Positions 8,001 to 15,221 of a stretch of DNA of 23,081 bases are shown in pieces (the first letter of the stretch is position 1; each line of letters starts with the position of its first letter). A program made the translations under genes and the position numbers. Origin of the DNA: CAZNRY01 sp964575675 (lineage in GTDB: Bacteria > Eisenbacteria > RBG-16-71-46 > CAIMUX01 > VGJL01); the NCBI GenBank assembly GCA_964575675.1, contig CAZNRY010000045.1, forward strand, positions 1-23,081. The letters are read 5' to 3'. The notes below the pieces were generated by a model. It searched no databases, had not been told where the DNA came from, and saw only the letters and a list, made by a program, of their open reading frames with translations.

Positions 8001-9361
8001 AGTGGCGTGGCCCGATCGCCGTCCTGTGCAACCGCTCCCTTTCCGTCTTGCATGATCGAGTAGCCGCCATCCTGCGCGCCCCTGTCCTTCGGGCGGTCCC
8101 GCTTCTCTTGCTCTTGTCTCTCGGCTCGCCGGGCGCGGGTCGGCCCCAGGCGCCGAAGCCGGCGTCGTCCCCGCCGTCGTCCGAACAGGAACTGCCCTCC
8201 CTCGTCGCGGCCCTCTGCGATCACGCCCTCGGCGGACGCGTGATCGGGGCGAAAGGAATCGATCTGGCTGCCGAGAAGGTGGCCGCCTGCTTCGAGCGGG
8301 CGGGAATGAAGCCGGCGGGAGACACGGGGACGTGGTTTCAGTCCTTCAAACCCGAAGCCCCGAAGATCGCCGATGCGGTCCGCCTTCCCGCCGGAGCGAA
8401 GTGGGGCGAGATGACATTGCGCAACGTCGTCGGGATTCTCCCGGGAACGGCGGACGGCTGCGTGATCGTCGGGGCGCACTACGACCATCTCGGCCGCGAT
8501 GCGAAGGGGAATGTCTACCCCGGCGCCGATGACAACGCCTCGGGCGTCGCCGCGCTGTGCGAGATCGCGAGAAACCTCGCGGCCGGCCCGGCCCGCGAAC
8601 GAAGCATCATCTTCGTAGCCTTCAGCGGCGAGGAGGAAGGGCTGCTCGGCTCGCAGTGGTACGCTGACCATCCGGTCGTTCCGCTTGAATCGGCGATCGC
8701 CATGATCAACCTCGACACGGTGGGCCGGATGGAAGGCCGCCGGCTCCTGGTCCTTTCCGCCTCGAGCGCGATCGAGTTGCCCGATGCGCTCCGCGGGATC
8801 AACCTCGAGTACGGTTTCGATCTCTCGGTTCCCGAGAAGGGACCCTTCGGGTCCGACCAGGTCTCGTTCCTCTCGAAGGGCGTGCCCGCCGTGCACATCT
8901 TCACGGGACCGAATGCCGACTATCATCGAATCACGGACGCCGCCGCCAAGCTCAACTACGACGGACTGCGGGAGATCGCAGCGTTCGCTACCGAAATGGC
9001 CCGGTATCTCGCGGATCGCGACCGGCGGCTGACCTTCGTTCCCCCCGGCGCGGATCGCGTGAAGCCGCCGGAGGGATCCCAGCCGGCCGCGCCTCGCCGC
9101 GTGAGCCTGGGGACGATCCCCGACATGACCTTCCAGGGCGACGGGGTTCTGATCAGCGGCGTGCTGCCCGCGAGCCCTGCCGAGAAGGCCGGGCTTCGGC
9201 AGGGAGACCGGATCATCGGGGTGGACGATGAGAAGGTCTCGGGCCTCGAGGACTACTCGGGAATCCTGAAGAGTCACAAGCCGGGCGACGCGATTCGCGT
9301 TCGGATCGTCCGCGACGGCGCGGAGCTTACGGTCGACGTGGTCCTCGTCGAGAGGAAGTAG
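7997..9361 (+). CDS. Exported M28 family zinc peptidase with C-terminal PDZ domain
   Basis: A 454-residue protein beginning at the ATG of the ATGA overlap with the M1 gene; GGGAGG lies just upstream. The N-terminus has a hydrophobic segment (LRAVPLLLLLSLGSPGAG) after a longer basic lead, compatible with a signal peptide or anchor. The M28 co-catalytic zinc set is complete: His161 in HYDHLG, Asp179 in GADDNASG, the Glu pair around 212-214 in SGEEEGLLGS, Asp240 in NLDTVGR and His310 in ADYHRITD. A PDZ domain occupies about residues 375-454 (GVLISGVLPASPAEKAGLRQ, GDRIIGVDD). The family includes aminopeptidases and carboxypeptidases; specificity cannot be read here. The PDZ probably helps bind substrate termini. 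A GC hairpin follows the stop. Confidence 0.9.
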   Translation: MKWRGPIAVLCNRSLSVLHDRVAAILRAPVLRAVPLLLLLSLGSPGAGRPQAPKPASSPPSSEQELPSLVAALCDHALGGRVIGAKGIDLAAEKVAACFERAGMKPAGDTGTWFQSFKPEAPKIADAVRLPAGAKWGEMTLRNVVGILPGTADGCVIVGAHYDHLGRDAKGNVYPGADDNASGVAALCEIARNLAAGPARERSIIFVAFSGEEEGLLGSQWYADHPVVPLESAIAMINLDTVGRMEGRRLLVLSASSAIELPDALRGINLEYGFDLSVPEKGPFGSDQVSFLSKGVPAVHIFTGPNADYHRITDAAAKLNYDGLREIAAFATEMARYLADRDRRLTFVPPGADRVKPPEGSQPAAPRRVSLGTIPDMTFQGDGVLISGVLPASPAEKAGLRQGDRIIGVDDEKVSGLEDYSGILKSHKPGDAIRVRIVRDGAELTVDVVLVERK

Positions 9362-9362
9362 G

Positions 9363-9378
9363 GGAGCCGACCGGCTCC
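9363..9378 (+). terminator. GC-rich hairpin after the M1/M28 operon
   Basis: GGAGCC (9363-9368) pairs with GGCTCC (9373-9378) around a 4-nt loop, two bases after the M28 stop. There is no T tract, so it may only stabilise the 3' end. Confidence 0.35.
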
Positions 9379-9393
9379 ACCCGCACGCCCCCC

Positions 9394-9428
9394 CCGGTTG
9401 ACCGGCTCGTCCGCATTGTGATTAGATT
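9394..9428 (+). promoter_or_regulatory. Possible promoter of the lysine-degradation operon, overlapping a small palindrome
   Basis: TTGACC (9398-9403) resembles a -35 box and TAGATT (9423-9428) a -10 box, but the spacing of 19 is long. The palindrome CCGGT-TG-ACCGG (9394-9405) overlaps the -35 and could be an operator half-site pair. Weak, based on consensus resemblance only. Confidence 0.25.
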
Positions 9429-9492
9429 ACCTTTCTGGTCACGGTTCTGCAGCGAGTGCGAGATGCGCTAATCCACACCCCAGGAAGCAGTT

Positions 9493-10818
9493 ATGGAAAA
9501 GACAATCGGTATCCGCAGGGAAGACAAGAACAAGTGGGAACGCCGGGTGCCCCTCGTGCCCGCGCACGTCCGGCAGCTCGTCGAGGAGGGGGTCCGGGTC
9601 ATCGTTCAGCCCTCCCCGATCAGGGTATTCACGGACGACGAGTATCGTCAGGCGGGGGCCGAGATCCAGGAATCCCTCTCGCCGTGCAGCGTCGTATTCG
9701 CCGTGAAGGAGATCCCGATCGAGTTGCTCGAGGACGAGAAGACCTACGTTTTCTTCTCCCACGTGATCAAGGGCCAGTTGCACAACATGCCGATGCTGAA
9801 GAGGATCATCGACCGCGGGAGCAGCCTAATCGACTACGAGAGGGTGGCCGACGAAAAGGGCAAGCGATTGATCTTCTTCGGAACCTTCGCCGGCTACGCG
9901 GGAATGATCGACACGCTCCACGTCCTGGGGCAGCGGCTGAAGCTCGAGGGATTCGCGACCCCTTTCGCCAAGATCCGCATGGCCCACACCTATCCGACCT
10001 TGACCGCCGCAGAGGATCACATCTGGTCGGTCGGCGAGGAAATCGCGCGCGACGGGCTGCCCCCCGAGCTGACGCCGATGATCATCGGCTTGACGGGCTA
10101 CGGCCACGTATCGACCGGGGCCCAGGACATCCTCGATCACCTTCCGTTCGGAATGCTGAGCCCGCAGGAGCTTCTCAACCGCGATCTCGGGTCGATGTCG
10201 AACCGCAAGGTCTACAAGGTTGTCTTCAAGGAAGAGAACATGGTCGAGCCGGTCTCGCCGGGCGGGGTCTTCGATCTCCAGGACTACTACAAGAATCCAG
10301 GCAATTATGCCGGGATCTTCAACCGCTACCTGCCGCGTCTCAGCGTCCTCGTCAACTGCGCTTACTGGGACAAGCGCTATCCGCGGGTCATGACGTCGGC
10401 GGATGCGCGCGGGCTTTACGCGCAGGGCAAGAAGCCCTCGCTGCGCGTGATCGGTGACATCAGCTGCGATCTCGACGGGGGGATCGAGTTCACGTCGAAG
10501 GCCACGGAGCCCGACCATCCCACTTTCGTCTACCTGCCGGAAGAAGATCGCGCCGCCGACGGATTCGCCGGCCACGGCCCCGTCGTCATGGCGATCGACA
10601 ACCTGCCCTGCGAGCTCCCGCGCGAAGCATCGGAGTTCTTCAGCAGGGTACTGCTCCCCTATGTCGAATCGATTCGACTCGCCAATCTTTCAGCATCGCT
10701 CGAGGTGGATGGGTTGCCGGAAGAGATCCGGAAGGCCGTCATCGTCTACCACGGCGAGCTCACGCCGGGCTTCAAGTATCTGGCCGATTTTCTGCCCGGA
10801 AAGGAGAACTCTCGATGA
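9493..10818 (+). CDS. Lysine-ketoglutarate reductase (saccharopine-forming), AASS N-terminal-type
   Basis: A 441-residue protein with AGGAAG 5 nt before the ATG. It aligns by eye with the LKR half of eukaryotic bifunctional alpha-aminoadipic semialdehyde synthase: IGIRREDKNKWERRVPLVP at the N-terminus (alanine-dehydrogenase/transhydrogenase-type fold), FFSHVIKGQ near residue 95, GTFAGYAGMIDTLHVLGQRL and MAHTYPTL further on, and VNCAYWDKRYPRVMT and DISCDLDGGIEF in the C-terminal half. The reaction joins lysine and 2-oxoglutarate to saccharopine using NADPH. Its stop overlaps the start of the saccharopine dehydrogenase gene (ATGA), so the two enzymes that eukaryotes fuse are here a tightly coupled pair in the same order. 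Cytoplasmic; no signal peptide. Confidence 0.88.
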   Translation: MEKTIGIRREDKNKWERRVPLVPAHVRQLVEEGVRVIVQPSPIRVFTDDEYRQAGAEIQESLSPCSVVFAVKEIPIELLEDEKTYVFFSHVIKGQLHNMPMLKRIIDRGSSLIDYERVADEKGKRLIFFGTFAGYAGMIDTLHVLGQRLKLEGFATPFAKIRMAHTYPTLTAAEDHIWSVGEEIARDGLPPELTPMIIGLTGYGHVSTGAQDILDHLPFGMLSPQELLNRDLGSMSNRKVYKVVFKEENMVEPVSPGGVFDLQDYYKNPGNYAGIFNRYLPRLSVLVNCAYWDKRYPRVMTSADARGLYAQGKKPSLRVIGDISCDLDGGIEFTSKATEPDHPTFVYLPEEDRAADGFAGHGPVVMAIDNLPCELPREASEFFSRVLLPYVESIRLANLSASLEVDGLPEEIRKAVIVYHGELTPGFKYLADFLPGKENSR

Positions 10819-12146
10819 AAAACATTCTCGTGCTCGGCGCCGGCCTTGTCGCAAAGCCGCTGGTCCGCTACCTGCTGGCTCTTCCCGACTATCAGGTCAT
10901 CGTCGCCACACGCACTGTGAGCAAGGCGCACGAACTGATCGGCGGGAACCCCAAGGGGACGGCGGTGCCACTCCTCGTCGACGACAGCGAGAGTCTCGAG
11001 AAGCTGATCATGGGTTGCGACCTCGCGGTGAGCCTCGTTCCCTACACCTACCACGTGGGGATCGCGAAGCTCTGCTTGAAGCACAAGAAGCACCTGATGA
11101 CCACGTCCTACATCAGCCCGGCGATGCGCGAGCTCGACGGCCAGGCCAAGAGCGCGGGACTCGTCTTTATGAACGAGCTCGGGCTGGATCCAGGGATCGA
11201 TCACATGTCCGCGATGAAGGTGATCGATACGGTGAAGAAGGACGGCGGCAAGATCACGGGCTTCCGGTCATATTGCGGCGGTCTGCCCGCGCCCGAGGCA
11301 AATGACAATCCCTTCGGCTACAAGTTCTCCTGGAGCCCGCGCGGCGTCGTGATGGCCGGACGGAACGAGGCCCATTATCTATGGGACGGAGTGCAGAAGG
11401 ACATCCCGGGCCCCGAGCTCTTCGACAACCACTGGCCCGTTGAAGTCCCCGGCGGACGGAAGTTCGAAGGGTATCCGAACCGGGACTCCATTCCCTACAG
11501 CGAACAGTACGGCATCGAGGGAACGAAGACGATGTTCCGCGGGACACTGCGAAATGACGGCTGGTGCCGCACCTGGAAGAAGATCGCCGACATGGGCTAC
11601 CTGAGCGAGAACAAGATCGACACCGCGGAACTGACCTTCGGAAAGCTCACCGCGAGCCTGATCAAGAGCGCCGGAGGGGACGTGAAGGCGGAGACGGCGG
11701 CGTTTTGCGGGGTGCCGGTCACATCCGACATCATCGCCCGCCTCGAGTGGCTGGGCCTCTTCAGCAACGATCCGGTCGCGAAGGGCAAGGGCAACGCGAT
11801 GGACATCCTCTGCGCGCTCTTGATCGACAAGTTGAGCTACAAGCCGGGCGAGAGGGACATGATCGTTCTCTTCCACGAATTCACCGCGGAGTACCCGGGC
11901 GGGAAGAAGCAGCGGATCACGTCCACCCTGATCGACTTCGGCCCCGTGGGCGTCGCCCACGGCGACTCGGCCATGTCGCGCACGGTGAGTCTGCCGGCGG
12001 CGATCGGAACGAGGCTGATCCTGGAGGGGAAGATCAGCCAGCCGGGCGTCCACGCTCCGACGGCCCCGTCGGTGTATCTGCCAATCCTGGCCGAGCTGGA
12101 GAGCCTCGGAATCAACTGCAAGGAGGAATGGGGCGCGAAGGCCTAG
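10815..12146 (+). CDS. Saccharopine dehydrogenase (glutamate-forming), LYS9/AASS C-terminal-type
   Basis: A 443-residue protein. The N-terminal Rossmann motif VLGAGLVAKPLVRYL (residues 5-19) and VIVATRTVSKA are those of the SDH half of AASS and yeast Lys9. NELGLDPGIDHMSAM, the YCGGLPAPEANDNPFGYKFS stretch and WSPRGVV are strongly family-specific. It cleaves saccharopine to 2-aminoadipate-6-semialdehyde and glutamate with NAD. The start is the ATG of an ATGA overlap with the reductase gene, with GGAGA just upstream. Together they run lysine breakdown (or, less likely, the reverse direction in synthesis). No aminoadipate-semialdehyde dehydrogenase is adjacent. The stop codon sits inside a perfect 9-bp hairpin, and a second terminator-like hairpin follows. 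Confidence 0.9.
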   Translation: MKNILVLGAGLVAKPLVRYLLALPDYQVIVATRTVSKAHELIGGNPKGTAVPLLVDDSESLEKLIMGCDLAVSLVPYTYHVGIAKLCLKHKKHLMTTSYISPAMRELDGQAKSAGLVFMNELGLDPGIDHMSAMKVIDTVKKDGGKITGFRSYCGGLPAPEANDNPFGYKFSWSPRGVVMAGRNEAHYLWDGVQKDIPGPELFDNHWPVEVPGGRKFEGYPNRDSIPYSEQYGIEGTKTMFRGTLRNDGWCRTWKKIADMGYLSENKIDTAELTFGKLTASLIKSAGGDVKAETAAFCGVPVTSDIIARLEWLGLFSNDPVAKGKGNAMDILCALLIDKLSYKPGERDMIVLFHEFTAEYPGGKKQRITSTLIDFGPVGVAHGDSAMSRTVSLPAAIGTRLILEGKISQPGVHAPTAPSVYLPILAELESLGINCKEEWGAKA

Positions 12147-12154
12147 CCTTCGCG
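12134..12154 (+). terminator. Perfect hairpin spanning the saccharopine dehydrogenase stop codon
   Basis: CGCGAAGGC (12134-12142) and GCCTTCGCG (12146-12154) form a perfect 9-bp stem with the loop CTA; the TAG stop (12144-12146) lies in loop and stem. There is no T tract. It probably shapes the mRNA 3' end together with the hairpin that follows. Confidence 0.5.
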
Positions 12155-12189
12155 GGCCGAAGTTCGTCCACCGATCGAGTCTCACCACA

Positions 12190-12224
12190 CGGCCGGGGGC
12201 GCCCGCTCCCGGCCGCAATATTTC
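12190..12224 (+). terminator. Intrinsic terminator of the lysine-degradation operon
   Basis: CGGCCGGG (12190-12197) pairs with CCCGGCCG (12208-12215), an 8-bp GC stem with a 10-nt loop, followed by the T-rich CAATATTTCT. It lies 44 bp after the stop codon. Confidence 0.6.
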
Positions 12225-12392
12225 TATCTCATTATGACGCAGCTAGTTGTGACGATGAGAGAAGCTCATTCTCGAACGGAGACACGATCGTGAAGTGCTA
12301 ATAACTAGAAAACATCTTGATTCTTAGGTGAAGATTATTTTATGGTTATCTCAAGTTTGATTCAAGCGGGTGGAGGGGCCCTCAATCCACCC
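12216..12392 (+). promoter_or_regulatory. AT-rich promoter/leader of the PEP-CTERM gene
   Basis: This stretch is strikingly AT-rich against its GC-rich surroundings. A possible promoter is TTGATT (12317-12322), 18 nt, TATGGT (12341-12346). Downstream, GGGTGGA (12368-12374) and TCCACCC (12386-12392) form a 7-bp leader hairpin, with a nested GGGGCCC. I searched by eye for a sigma-54 GG-N10-GC pair, as described for some PEP-CTERM genes, and did not find one. Confidence 0.4.
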
Positions 12393-12412
12393 AGAAAATC
12401 AGGAGGAGATGG

Positions 12413-13093
12413 ATGATCAGAGACCATAGAAAGCTTCTGGCGTTAGCCGCCGTGGTCTTGTTTGTTCCCGGCGTGGCAGGCGCCTACACCACCTTCGGGG
12501 GAACAATCAGTCCGAGCGGGGCTTTCGCGACCTATGTGTCGGGCGCCGAGGACAGCGGAGATTGGGATGGTTCCACCGATTATGGATACACCCAGCCGAG
12601 TCTGAATCCCTTCCCCGGCAACGCGTTCGATAGTGCGTGGATTCAGGATACCGATGCTGGCTTCGGCGTTTGGAGCGGTCAGGGATTGATCTTCGATCTC
12701 GGATCCGCCCAGAGCGTCGTCACCGTGTTCCCTTACATCGATCACGTCGGGACCGGCGAGTCGGAGCTTCTCGAGGGGACCGAGTTCCGGGTTTACGGGT
12801 CGACCGGCTCCAGTCCGTTCGGCGTCTGGACCGCGGCCAGCTGGGACGCGGTCTGGATCGATGGCGTGAGCGCCGCCGTGAAGCATGACAACTATGTTTC
12901 TCAGTGGAGCTTCGCCTCACCGTACCGCTACATCGGGATCGCGGCAGGCAACCCCGAGACGGGTTACGCCAGCTTCGACACCGAGATCAATGCGATTGCC
13001 GCCCCCGTCCCCGAACCGTCGAGCCTCTATCTCCTCAGCGGTGGGCTCCTCGGGCTGGCGGGCGTGAGCCGCCGGCTTCGCAAGAAGGGCTGA
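12413..13093 (+). CDS. PEP-CTERM sorting-signal exported protein
   Basis: A 226-residue protein with a very strong ribosome site, AGGAGG at 12401-12406, 6 nt before the ATG. The N-terminus is a clear signal peptide (RKLLALAAVVLFVPGVAGA, cleavage before YTTF). The C-terminus ends VPEPSSLYLLSGGLLGLAGV followed by the basic tail SRRLRKKG: the PEP motif, one membrane span and Arg/Lys cluster that exosortase recognises. The middle is rich in Gly, Ser, Asp and aromatic residues with beta-type sequence (FDLGSAQSVVTVFPYIDHVG, EFRVYGSTG), perhaps a carbohydrate- or surface-binding beta-sandwich. Likely exported and anchored or released into extracellular polysaccharide. No exosortase or exopolysaccharide gene lies in this window. 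An intrinsic terminator follows. Confidence 0.88.
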   Translation: MIRDHRKLLALAAVVLFVPGVAGAYTTFGGTISPSGAFATYVSGAEDSGDWDGSTDYGYTQPSLNPFPGNAFDSAWIQDTDAGFGVWSGQGLIFDLGSAQSVVTVFPYIDHVGTGESELLEGTEFRVYGSTGSSPFGVWTAASWDAVWIDGVSAAVKHDNYVSQWSFASPYRYIGIAAGNPETGYASFDTEINAIAAPVPEPSSLYLLSGGLLGLAGVSRRLRKKG

Positions 13094-13135
13094 TCGCGCT
13101 TCTAACAAGGGAGACGTAATCCCACGGATGGGGAA

Positions 13136-13175
13136 AAGGAACGGCGCCAGACGAAAGTCCGACGCCGTTTCTTCT
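13136..13175 (+). terminator. Rho-independent terminator after the PEP-CTERM gene
   Basis: AACGGCG (13140-13146) pairs with CGCCGTT (13163-13169), with an inner GAC-GAAA-GTC, followed by TTTCTTCT. Preceded by an A-rich GGGGAAAAGG, so it may also work for the convergent PEPCK gene. Confidence 0.75.
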
Positions 13176-13212
13176 CGAGGTTACTCGGGGTCCAGCGGTC
13201 CGGGACCGCGCG

Positions 13213-14958
13213 CTAACCCAGCCTCTTCTCCAACGAATCGACCTGAGCGGTCATCTCCTTCGGCAACTTCTCGCCAAACTTGGCGAAGAACTCCCTCATG
13301 CTGGCGATCTCGCCGCGCCACTCGGCCGCGTCGACGGTGAGAAGCTCCTTCATCGTGGACTCGCTCACGTCGAGGCCGGTGCGATCGAGCGCCTCAGGCT
13401 TCGGCACGTAGCCGATCGGGGTCTCAACCGCATCTCCCTTTCCATGGCACCGCTCGAGGATCCACTTCAGTACGCGCACGTTCTCACCGTATCCGGGCCA
13501 GAGGAAGTTGCCGGCGCCGTCGAGCCGGAACCAGTTCACGTGGAAGATCCTCGGCATCTTGTCGCTCCGCGTTCCCAACTTGACCCAGTGGTTCCAGTAG
13601 TCGCCCATGTTGTAGCCGCAGAAGGGTAGCATCGCCATCGGGTCGCGGCGTACGACGCCCACCGCTCCAGTCGCGGCCGCGGTCGTCTCGGAGGCGGCGC
13701 TCGCCCCGACGAATACGCCGTGGTTCCAGTCGAACGATTCGTAAACGAGAGGAGCGACCTTCGCGCGCCGTCCCCCGAAAATGATCGCAGAAATCGGAAC
13801 GCCCTTCGGGTCCTCCCAATGCGGTGAGATCGACGGGCACTGCCTGGCCGGGGCAGTGAAACGCGAGTTCGGATGCGCCGCCTTCTCCGTGCTGCCGGGC
13901 ATCCAGCGGTTCCCCTTCCAGTCGAGCACGCCGGCGTCGGGGGCGGGATAGCCGATCCCCTCCCACCAGGGAAGCAGATCGTCGGTCAGCCCGACGTTCG
14001 TGAAGAGGGAGTTCTTCTCCACGGACAGGAGGGCATTCGGGTTTGTCTTCATGCTCGTTCCGGGGGCGACGCCGAAGAAACCGTATTCCGGGTTGATCGC
14101 GTAGAGTCGTCCGTCGGGTCCGAACTTCATCCAGGCGATGTCGTCGCCGACGGTCCAGATCTTCCAGCCGGGCAGCGACTCGGGGGGAACCAGCATCGCG
14201 AGGTTTGTCTTGCCGCAGGCGCTCGGGAAGGCGGCCGCCATGTAGGTGACCTCGCCCTTCGGGCTCTCGAGTCCGAGGATCAGCATGTGCTCGGCGAGCC
14301 ACCCCTGGTCGCGGGCCATCACGCTCGCGATCCGGAGCGCATAGCACTTCTTCCCGAGGAGGGCGTTTCCGCCGTACCCCGAGCCGATCGACCAGATCTC
14401 ACGATCCTCGGGGAAATGGAGGATGAAGCGCCGGTCGGGCGAAAGGTCGCCGAGGGAGTGGAACCCCTTGCAGTAGTCGGTCGAATCGCCGAGCTGCTCC
14501 AGGGCCGCGTTCCCCATCCGGGTCATGATCCTCATGCTCTCGACGACGTAGAGGCTATCGGTGATCTCGACGCCGACCTTGGAGATGGGAGAGCCGAGCG
14601 GTCCCATGACGTAAGGGATCACATACATCGTGCGCCCCTTCATGCAGCCGTCATAGAGGGGACGGACCTTCGCGCGCCCTTCCTCGGGCGACATCCAGTT
14701 GTTCGTGGGACCCGCGTCTTCCTTGTTGCGGCTGCAGATGAATGTGAGGTGCTCCGTGCGGGCGACGTCGGTCGAATTGCTCCGGTGGAAAAAGCAGTTC
14801 GGGTACTTCTTCTCGTTCATCCGGACGAAGACCCCATCGGCAAGGGCCTGGGCCATCAACCGTTCGTGTTCCTGCCGCGAACCGTCGAGCCAGACCACGC
14901 GATCGGGGCGGGTCAGGCGCTCGCAGTCGGCGACCCATTTCTGGAGATCGGCGTTCAT
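13213..14958 (-). CDS. pckG: Phosphoenolpyruvate carboxykinase (GTP)
   Basis: A 581-residue protein, near the usual size of GTP-type PEPCK (about 590-620). It interconverts oxaloacetate + GTP with PEP + CO2 + GDP, the entry to gluconeogenesis. Visible signatures: RTEHLTFICS near residue 67, the SIGSGYGGNALLGKKCYALR loop at about 190, the P-loop FPSACGKTNLAM (244-255), the metal-binding GDDIAW (271-276), SFDWNHGVFVGA, and the NFLWPGYGENVRVLKWI nucleotide site. These set it apart from ATP-type PckA. ATG 14958 is preceded by AGGAGG at an 11-nt spacing. It is transcribed divergently from the ddl gene; the gap between them carries operator-like repeats. In this gene neighbourhood it would turn amino-acid carbon into sugars. 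Confidence 0.97.
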   Translation of the reverse strand: MNADLQKWVADCERLTRPDRVVWLDGSRQEHERLMAQALADGVFVRMNEKKYPNCFFHRSNSTDVARTEHLTFICSRNKEDAGPTNNWMSPEEGRAKVRPLYDGCMKGRTMYVIPYVMGPLGSPISKVGVEITDSLYVVESMRIMTRMGNAALEQLGDSTDYCKGFHSLGDLSPDRRFILHFPEDREIWSIGSGYGGNALLGKKCYALRIASVMARDQGWLAEHMLILGLESPKGEVTYMAAAFPSACGKTNLAMLVPPESLPGWKIWTVGDDIAWMKFGPDGRLYAINPEYGFFGVAPGTSMKTNPNALLSVEKNSLFTNVGLTDDLLPWWEGIGYPAPDAGVLDWKGNRWMPGSTEKAAHPNSRFTAPARQCPSISPHWEDPKGVPISAIIFGGRRAKVAPLVYESFDWNHGVFVGASAASETTAAATGAVGVVRRDPMAMLPFCGYNMGDYWNHWVKLGTRSDKMPRIFHVNWFRLDGAGNFLWPGYGENVRVLKWILERCHGKGDAVETPIGYVPKPEALDRTGLDVSESTMKELLTVDAAEWRGEIASMREFFAKFGEKLPKEMTAQVDSLEKRLG

Positions 14959-14986
14959 CGTTCTTGATCCCTCCTCGTTATCCCTG

Positions 14987-15033
14987 GAATGTGGTCAGAT
15001 TGACACATTCTAGACCGTCGCGGACACATTCTA
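14987..15033. promoter_or_regulatory. Operator-like array: two direct GACACATTCTA repeats and one inverted half-site
   Basis: GACACATTCTA occurs at 15002-15012 and again at 15023-15033, a period of 21 bp (two helical turns). GAATGTGGTC at 14987-14996 is a near complement of the first copy, making an imperfect inverted repeat around AGATT. The array lies 29 bp upstream of the PEPCK start, in the divergent region with ddl. Binding of a regulator is inference; it could instead be a remnant of a mobile-element end. Confidence 0.4.
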
Positions 15034-15221
15034 AAGGGGCGGGCAGGGGCCGGTCGAGGGCCGGGAGTGGTTGGGTCGGGACGCGAGGGACGGCCGGGTC
15101 CGAACCAGGTCAGGGGCAGTCCGGCGACCAAGCGGGGGGCTGGACGCGGGGATCGGGGGGCTGTCAGGATGATCGGGCGCTGGCCGGCGGTCCCCGGCAA
15201 GTCCGAAGGAGGGACGGCGGT

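Noticed and set aside
7904..9277. 457-residue minus-strand frame opposite the M28 gene, and a similar 447-residue one (6546-7889) opposite M1
   Set aside because: Antisense artefacts of GC-rich codon use; the plus-strand proteins have complete zinc sites.
13873..14967. 364-residue plus-strand frame opposite PEPCK
   Set aside because: Antisense to a textbook PEPCK; no family features.
14987..15033. Insertion-sequence end (IS21- or IS481-like terminal repeats)
   Set aside because: No transposase, target duplication or second end is visible in the window; listed as an operator-like array instead.
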